A stretch of DNA of 64,000 nt from Affinundibacterium nitidum (GTDB lineage: Bacteria; Pseudomonadota; Gammaproteobacteria; Burkholderiales; Burkholderiaceae_D), in the NCBI RefSeq assembly GCF_014284155.1, contig NZ_JACOFZ010000004.1, forward strand, positions 1 through 64,000. Direction: 5' to 3'. This document shows, one piece after another, positions 59,058-64,000 of this stretch (positions are counted from its first letter, which is position 1; each line of letters begins with the position of its first letter). Under the pieces are notes generated by a model, which was not told the DNA's origin, did no database searches, and saw only the letters and a program-made list of their open reading frames with translations. The translations under genes and the position numbers were made by a program.

Positions 59058-60526
59058 AGGTACTACTCAATATTTGGATGCAACCGGTCTACGCCCGTTT
59101 AAATTTGCATGGAATACGAGCCTTAGTAGTTCTTGCGCTTACCGTTCCCGTTCTTTCTCAGGTTTTGGTATTTGCGCTTGAAAGCTTTAACGGGAGCTCG
59201 TTTTCCTTCAAAGTGTATGGTTTGGTGCTGTTAATTTCCTCAGGCGGTATTCTCGCAATTTTGTTCTACGCGTGGTTCATCATGCTTGTGATGAATGTAG
59301 GTTTGCAATATTCGCCCGCGAATGCGAGGTTCCTACCTGGACTCAAACGATACATGCAAGCTGCATTGTTGTTACCAATCGTATTTGCTGGCGTCGTGGC
59401 TACTCTTGGATTTGGCTTGATTTCAAACAAATGGGGATGTCTCCCATTTTTTGCTGTGTCTTTATTCTTTTCGTTCTTTGCACTTACCGTAAGAAGTCAG
59501 TGGGCGGTCGTTCCCTTTGTTTTGATGTTTCAGTTGCCTAGCTACTTTACAAGTAATTCGGGACACAACCCAGTTCTACTGATTCAGTCCTACACAGGCT
59601 TATCGGCCGACTGGCAATATTTTGTTGGCGCGATATTGGTGCTGGTAATATCGCAAACTTGGTTGTTCTCTGTAGGTGATGACGCCCATTTTAAGATGCA
59701 CCAGCAAGCCCTTAAAGTGCGCAGCGGGTTTATGGGGCAGCGTGCCCAAGATGGCGCATTTGCGCTGAGTTTTGCAATTATCTATTTTCAAGTGATGCGG
59801 CGTGAAATTCAAAATGTTTTCAAGCGAAACACGAATCATCTATCGCTCGTGAAATTTGCATTTGGTCCGAAAACTCATTGGAGTACTTTGCTTTTGCAAA
59901 CCTTGGCTATGTCTGCGGCTGCCGTACTGTTCTTGTACCTTGTTTCCTTGATTAGCAATAAAAAAGCTGACTTTTGGGAAGGGTTTGGATTAGGTTTCGG
60001 TGCCTCATTGTTATGTATGATCCTTTTCATGCAACCGTTCATTTTCTTGATTCAGGTCTTTTACGCAATCTATCAAACAAGAGCAGAACAGTCCTTAGTT
60101 TGTTTAGCACCGTTGGCGGGACCGAGGTCTTTAGTCGATAAGACGTTTTCCAATTTTCTGTATCGTCAGTTTGCTGTGTTTTACGGTTTGAGTTGTGTAG
60201 CGGTGTTTGTCATGGCTTTACAGTTTGCCGCATTTGATTGGAAGGCTGCAGCTTTGATTTTGGGGCTGGCGTGTTTATTTCCGCTCATTGTCGCGATTCC
60301 GGCTGATCATGCGAAGATGAAGACAATTCATGATCATCCACTAATGAAATTGATCGTCATCTCATTGGTTACCTTTGTCGCTTTTGGTGCAAGCTTTTTC
60401 TTTGTTCCGCTGATATGGGTATTTGCCTACGCGGTAGTGATCGTTGCTATGACGAGTATTTTCTTGGTGCGTAGCCATCGTGCAAGAGCCCGAGGTCCAA
60501 TCTTTCCGGTCGGATGCGCTGTGTAA
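59054..60526 (+). CDS. ABC transporter membrane protein
   Basis: 490 residues, highly hydrophobic with roughly ten or more transmembrane segments (for example ~22-42, 54-84, 102-124, 131-150, 188-205, 288-305, 320-345, 385-408, 415-430, 446-482). No recognisable specificity motif. Its ATG overlaps the ATPase stop, so it is the permease partner. The long cytoplasmic stretch at ~215-275 may contact the ATPase. The substrate is unknown; relatives in YtrA-controlled loci respond to cell-envelope stress, which is only a guess here. It is convergent with recQ. Confidence 0.82.
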   Translation: MKVLLNIWMQPVYARLNLHGIRALVVLALTVPVLSQVLVFALESFNGSSFSFKVYGLVLLISSGGILAILFYAWFIMLVMNVGLQYSPANARFLPGLKRYMQAALLLPIVFAGVVATLGFGLISNKWGCLPFFAVSLFFSFFALTVRSQWAVVPFVLMFQLPSYFTSNSGHNPVLLIQSYTGLSADWQYFVGAILVLVISQTWLFSVGDDAHFKMHQQALKVRSGFMGQRAQDGAFALSFAIIYFQVMRREIQNVFKRNTNHLSLVKFAFGPKTHWSTLLLQTLAMSAAAVLFLYLVSLISNKKADFWEGFGLGFGASLLCMILFMQPFIFLIQVFYAIYQTRAEQSLVCLAPLAGPRSLVDKTFSNFLYRQFAVFYGLSCVAVFVMALQFAAFDWKAAALILGLACLFPLIVAIPADHAKMKTIHDHPLMKLIVISLVTFVAFGASFFFVPLIWVFAYAVVIVAMTSIFLVRSHRARARGPIFPVGCAV

Positions 60527-60541
60527 ATTGGCTTATGTAGT

Positions 60542-62374
60542 TTAGAGGAACTCGGCGATTAAACTCACCAGTTCCTCACCGTAGCTTTCTAGTTTCTTAG
60601 CACCGACACCGGTCACCCCGCGTAAATCTTCGAGCGAGCGTGGTTTGGCTTTTGCAATCTCTCGCAGGGTGCTATCGTGGAAAATAATAAAGGCGGCGGT
60701 ATTATGTGCTTTCGCGGTTTCTACGCGCCACCAACGCAAACGCTCAAATATTTTTTGCTCGACATCGTCAAGATTTGCTTCAGCAAAATCTTTCGCTGAT
60801 TGGCGTTTGTGCTTGACCGCCTTCTCCGCTTTTTTGTATTGACGTAGTTGAACTTTGGTCTCACCGCGCAACACAGCACGTGATTCTTCGGTTAGCTTGA
60901 GCGAACTAAAATTTTCGTAATCGACTGCGACTAAACCGAGTGCAATCATTTGCCGCAATAGTGCTCGCCATTCCGCTTCGCTTTTATCTGAACCAATGCC
61001 GTACGTTGAAAGTTGATCATGGCGCCATTGTTTGACGCGATCGGTGTCGATGCCGCGAATGACATCGATGACGTGGCCAGCGGCAAAGCGCTGATCAACT
61101 CGATAAATCGTGGACAGAATTTTTTGCGCCGCGACGCTACCATCAAATGAGATCGGCGGCGATAAGCAGGTGTCGCAGTTGCCGCAAGCTTTAGAATGTT
61201 GGCCGAAGTAGTCAAGAATGTGAACACGACGGCAATTGAGGGTTTCGCACAGGCCCAACATCGCATCGAGCTTGGCGCCCAAGATACGCTTGTAGGCTTC
61301 ATTCGCTTCAGACTCATCGATCATACGACGTTGCTGCACGACGTCTTGTAATCCATAAGCCATCCAAGCATTGGCGGTTGCGCCATCACGTCCTGCACGT
61401 CCGGTTTCTTGATAATAGCCCTCGATGCTTTTTGGTAAATCGAGGTGAGCAACAAAACGTACGTCCGGTTTATCGATGCCCATACCGAATGCGATGGTGG
61501 CCGTCATCACGATACTGTCTTCACGTAAAAAACGAGCCTGATTGCGGTAGCGTTCTGACTGCTCCATTCCCGCATGATAAGGGAGTGCGGTGATGCCATT
61601 CTCGTTGAGAAACTCTGCCATTTCTTCAACCTTTTTGCGCGATAGGCAGTACACAATTCCAGCATCGCCACTGTGTTGAGCTTGAATAAAATCGAGCAAT
61701 TGTTTCTTGCCATTCGCCTTTTCGACAATTTGATAGCGGATATTGGGCCTATCAAAAGAAGAGACAAATTGCAGCGCATCTTCGAGCTGTAAGCGATGAA
61801 TGATTTCGTCACGAGTTTGCTGGTCAGCAGTGGCAGTTAATGCGATGCGTGGTACATCGGGGAAACGTTCGTGCAATACCGAGAGTTTGATGTATTCCGG
61901 TCGGAAGTCATGGCCCCACTGTGACACGCAGTGAGCCTCATCGATTGCGAATAACGCCAGTGGAGTGACCGAAAGAAGTTCAAGGCAGCGGTGTGTCATC
62001 AGGCGTTCAGGCGCGATGTAAACGAGATCGAGTTCACCCGCTCGCATCAACCTCTCAATGCGCATCGCTTCATCAAAACTCTGTGTTGAGTTCAAAAAAG
62101 CAGCGCGGACACCGACTTCCGCTAAGGCATCGACTTGGTCTTGCATGAGAGCGATCAGCGGAGAAACAACAATCCCAACACCTTGCCGGATTAAGGCAGG
62201 AATCTGATAGCACAAAGATTTACCACCACCAGTCGGCATCAGTACTAGAGCATCACCGCCATTGACAACATGATCGACGATTTGAGCTTGTTGGGAGCGA
62301 AAAGCAGGATAGCCGAACACTGTCTGCAACAAGTGCAGAGCTTGTTCTTGCTTAGCATCGAGTGGGGTGCTCAC
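60542..62374 (-). CDS. recQ: ATP-dependent DNA helicase RecQ
   Basis: 610 residues starting with GTG 62374. Walker [21 protein letters not shown] box [20 protein letters not shown], motif IV-VI with [29 protein letters not shown] and [10 protein letters not shown]. The zinc-binding RecQ-Ct has [12 protein letters not shown] and CGNCDTCL, and the C-terminal HRDC domain ends [19 protein letters not shown]. It unwinds DNA 3'-5' in recombination and repair. uppP lies 24 nt upstream on the same strand. Confidence 0.97.
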   Translation of the reverse strand: MSTPLDAKQEQALHLLQTVFGYPAFRSQQAQIVDHVVNGGDALVLMPTGGGKSLCYQIPALIRQGVGIVVSPLIALMQDQVDALAEVGVRAAFLNSTQSFDEAMRIERLMRAGELDLVYIAPERLMTHRCLELLSVTPLALFAIDEAHCVSQWGHDFRPEYIKLSVLHERFPDVPRIALTATADQQTRDEIIHRLQLEDALQFVSSFDRPNIRYQIVEKANGKKQLLDFIQAQHSGDAGIVYCLSRKKVEEMAEFLNENGITALPYHAGMEQSERYRNQARFLREDSIVMTATIAFGMGIDKPDVRFVAHLDLPKSIEGYYQETGRAGRDGATANAWMAYGLQDVVQQRRMIDESEANEAYKRILGAKLDAMLGLCETLNCRRVHILDYFGQHSKACGNCDTCLSPPISFDGSVAAQKILSTIYRVDQRFAAGHVIDVIRGIDTDRVKQWRHDQLSTYGIGSDKSEAEWRALLRQMIALGLVAVDYENFSSLKLTEESRAVLRGETKVQLRQYKKAEKAVKHKRQSAKDFAEANLDDVEQKIFERLRWWRVETAKAHNTAAFIIFHDSTLREIAKAKPRSLEDLRGVTGVGAKKLESYGEELVSLIAEFL

Positions 62375-62398
62375 GTTGGTCTTATACTTGGAGAAAGT

Positions 62399-63232
62399 TT
62401 ATTCGGTCCAAGCAATCCAGCCTAATTGCCAAGTCAATAAAATCATGATGCCGAAACCAATTCGGTACCAAGCGAAGACATTAAAAGTGTGAGTGGAAAT
62501 GTATTTCAATAACCATCGAACGCAGAAAAAGGCTGAAATGAATGCGGTGATCGTACCAAGTCCGAACATGGGGACATCAGAAACCGTGAGCAAGTCACGT
62601 GCCTTATACAAAGAGTAAACAGTAGCACCAAGAAGTGTTGGAATCGCCAAAAAAAACGAAAATTCAGTAGCTGCTTTACGGGACATGCCAAACAACATAG
62701 CGCCGATAATGGTCGCGCCAGAGCGTGAAGTTCCCGGGATTAGGCCAAATGCTTGGGCTATGCCGACTTTGATGGCATCGGTAAAGCTCATATCGTCGAC
62801 TGTTTCAATCCGCGGAGATACCGTACTTTTTGCTTGTCGATTTTCTACCCAAAGAATAATGATGCCGCCAATGATGAAGGCACTTGCTACCGGAACTGGC
62901 GAGAACAAATACTCTTTGATCTTTTTGATGAACAATAAACCGATGATCGCTGCAGGAAGGAAGCCGATAGTGATATTGATCGCGAGTCTACGGGCTCGAC
63001 TATCGTTGGTCAGGCCTAGTACGATTTGCGCGATTTTTACCCGGTACTCCCAGCAGACAGCGAAGATTGCACCAGCCTGAATCGCAATTTCAAATACTTT
63101 TATTTTTTCACCGCTGAAGTTGAGTAGGCTACTCGTTAAAATCAGGTGGCCAGTAGAGGAGATCGGTAAGAATTCGGTTAGGCCCTCAACGATGCCCATG
63201 ATAATAATTTTGACGGCGAGAAGGAAATCCAT
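62399..63232 (-). CDS. uppP: Undecaprenyl-diphosphate phosphatase
   Basis: 277 residues, multi-spanning membrane protein of the BacA/UppP family. Conserved motifs are [21 protein letters not shown] near the N terminus and the second site [28 protein letters not shown]. It removes a phosphate from undecaprenyl diphosphate to recycle the carrier lipid of peptidoglycan synthesis and gives bacitracin tolerance. It is 24 nt upstream of recQ and may be co-transcribed. Confidence 0.96.
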   Translation of the reverse strand: MDFLLAVKIIIMGIVEGLTEFLPISSTGHLILTSSLLNFSGEKIKVFEIAIQAGAIFAVCWEYRVKIAQIVLGLTNDSRARRLAINITIGFLPAAIIGLLFIKKIKEYLFSPVPVASAFIIGGIIILWVENRQAKSTVSPRIETVDDMSFTDAIKVGIAQAFGLIPGTSRSGATIIGAMLFGMSRKAATEFSFFLAIPTLLGATVYSLYKARDLLTVSDVPMFGLGTITAFISAFFCVRWLLKYISTHTFNVFAWYRIGFGIMILLTWQLGWIAWTE

Positions 63233-63323
63233 ATTGTGTTTGCGTTCAACGGGTTGGTTAAAAATTACAAGGCACGAAGCTTATCATGTAGTGCATACAG
63301 TGAGCTTGATTTTCGACGTGGGG

Positions 63324-63599
63324 TCACGAGTTCCTATTCGGTTGCGTTGCTTGTTCGAGTTGTTCTAGCCACAGGAGTGCATAGGTACGATCAGCGCCGC
63401 ACATTTCTAGATTGGCTTGAAGCCCAGAGCAACAAGCGGGGCGTTCTGGCTTGCCGAAAATTTTACAGTGTAGATTTTCGTCCAGTTGAACACAGGGAAT
63501 ACCAGCGGGTTTGCCGTTCGGCATTCCTGGGATTGCGCTTGTTATGGAAGGTGCGATGCAGCAGGCAGCGCAACCGGGGCGACAGTTGATAAAGTTCAT
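63324..63599 (-). CDS. YkgJ-family cysteine cluster protein
   Basis: 91 residues from ATG 63599 (an upstream GTG at 63635 would add 12). Cysteines are arranged as [29 protein letters not shown] and MCG, the Fe-S/zinc cysteine cluster of the YkgJ/UPF0153 family. The family's role is unknown; metal binding is likely. No good ribosome binding site is seen upstream of the chosen ATG. It lies upstream of uppP on the same strand with a 91-nt gap. Confidence 0.82.
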   Translation of the reverse strand: MNFINCRPGCAACCIAPSITSAIPGMPNGKPAGIPCVQLDENLHCKIFGKPERPACCSGLQANLEMCGADRTYALLWLEQLEQATQPNRNS

Positions 63600-63853
63600 T
63601 ACGTTATTGTAAATGGTGCACCCTAGCCGATGCACTGTTTAGTTTGAATTTTCTGGTGAGTGCTTGTGGAACTTCGAGTAGAACAAAGTTTCCGTTATGT
63701 TGCCTTGACCAAACTCGCGACAAGGCTTACATTACTGACTCGTGAGTAAGTTAAATTAATTGGTGATTTCTTACAACTGATCATCCTAAAAAATGTTCAA
63801 AAGAAATGACTGATTTTGATCCTAAGTCTTTGAAAATAGAGTAATTTGTTGTT
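63600..63853. other. Divergent intergenic region before the TetR gene
   Basis: 254 bp, AT-rich, holding the divergent promoters of ykgJ (minus) and the TetR gene (plus). No clear operator palindrome was recognised. Confidence 0.5.
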
Positions 63854-64000
63854 ATGACATGTCCATTTAAGCCGCGTTGGGAGAGAAGGAAAGATGCTCG
63901 TCCGCAAGAGCTGCTGGATGCTGCCCTAGATCATTTCGTGGCGCGAGGATTCGCAGCGACTCGTTTAGATGATGTCGCTAAGTCTGCTGGAGTGTCTAAA
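63854..64000 (+). CDS. TetR/AcrR family transcriptional regulator, 5' part
   Basis: Only the first 49 residues are in the window; the frame is open to the last base. They form the start of a TetR-type helix-turn-helix: ARPQELLDAALDHFVARGF, then TRLDDVAKSAGVSK. The ATG at 63854 has no strong ribosome binding site. The effector domain and the target cannot be told. Confidence 0.85.
   Translation, partial: MTCPFKPRWERRKDARPQELLDAALDHFVARGFAATRLDDVAKSAGVSK

Overview
The window looks like a chromosomal segment of a betaproteobacterium of the order Burkholderiales, most likely an Oxalobacteraceae / Undibacterium-like organism. This rests on base composition that looks moderate by eye, on typical beta-proteobacterial gene order (dapB-exbB-exbD-leuS-lptE-holA-proA; yqgE-ruvX-pyrB-pyrC'-plsC; pilGHIJ-chpA next to rubredoxin and hemL), a porin of the Burkholderiales type and a HemJ-type heme enzyme. 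No database search was possible; names rest on recognised motifs and family resemblance.

Layout. 1-8.8 kb holds the 3' part of a giant repetitive type-I-secreted adhesin facing a three-gene cluster that matches the Lap biofilm switch: a LapD-like c-di-GMP receptor, a LapG-like periplasmic cysteine protease and a TolC-type outer-membrane channel with an extra C-terminal NTF2-like domain. 9-21.8 kb holds hemL, a short rubredoxin gene and the complete twitching-motility chemosensory cluster pilG-pilH-pilI-pilJ-chpA. 21.8-29.7 kb: photolyase, yqgE-ruvX, the ATCase genes pyrB and a metal-ligand-less pyrC', plsC, then apaH and hemH on the other strand. 29.8-37.2 kb: recN, nadK, a GNAT gene, an FAD monooxygenase, an HAD hydrolase, hrcA, an orphan receiver and fur. 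37.3-47.8 kb: bamE, dapB, exbB, exbD, leuS, lptE, holA, proA, hemJ and an rRNA methyltransferase. 47.8-64 kb is more accessory: a SIMPL-domain protein, gabD, a cluster of short palindromic repeats, a Bcr-type exporter, a porin, a DUF3016 protein, trmB, a GT28 glycolipid glycosyltransferase with a Trp-rich membrane protein, a GntR-TraB-ABC transporter cluster, recQ, uppP, a YkgJ-like protein and the start of a TetR regulator.

How parts fit together. The first 21 kb is centred on surface behaviour: the adhesin and its c-di-GMP-controlled retention/cleavage machinery next to the type IV pilus chemosensory system. Around 52-56 kb two promoters (porin; GT28 glycosyltransferase) each show a PhoB-type direct repeat with 11-nt period followed exactly 10 nt later by a -10 element. 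This suggests a phosphate-starvation response with porin induction and replacement of phospholipid by glycolipid; the glycosyltransferase mRNA would be leaderless or nearly so. The GntR gene has a dense array of tandem 12-mers and inverted repeats at its promoter, as expected of an autoregulated YtrA-type regulator controlling the downstream ABC transporter.

The most promising leads are the predicted Pho-controlled GT28/Trp-rich membrane protein operon, the TolC-NTF2 fusion inside the Lap-like cluster, and the 85-98 bp palindromic repeat family after gabD.
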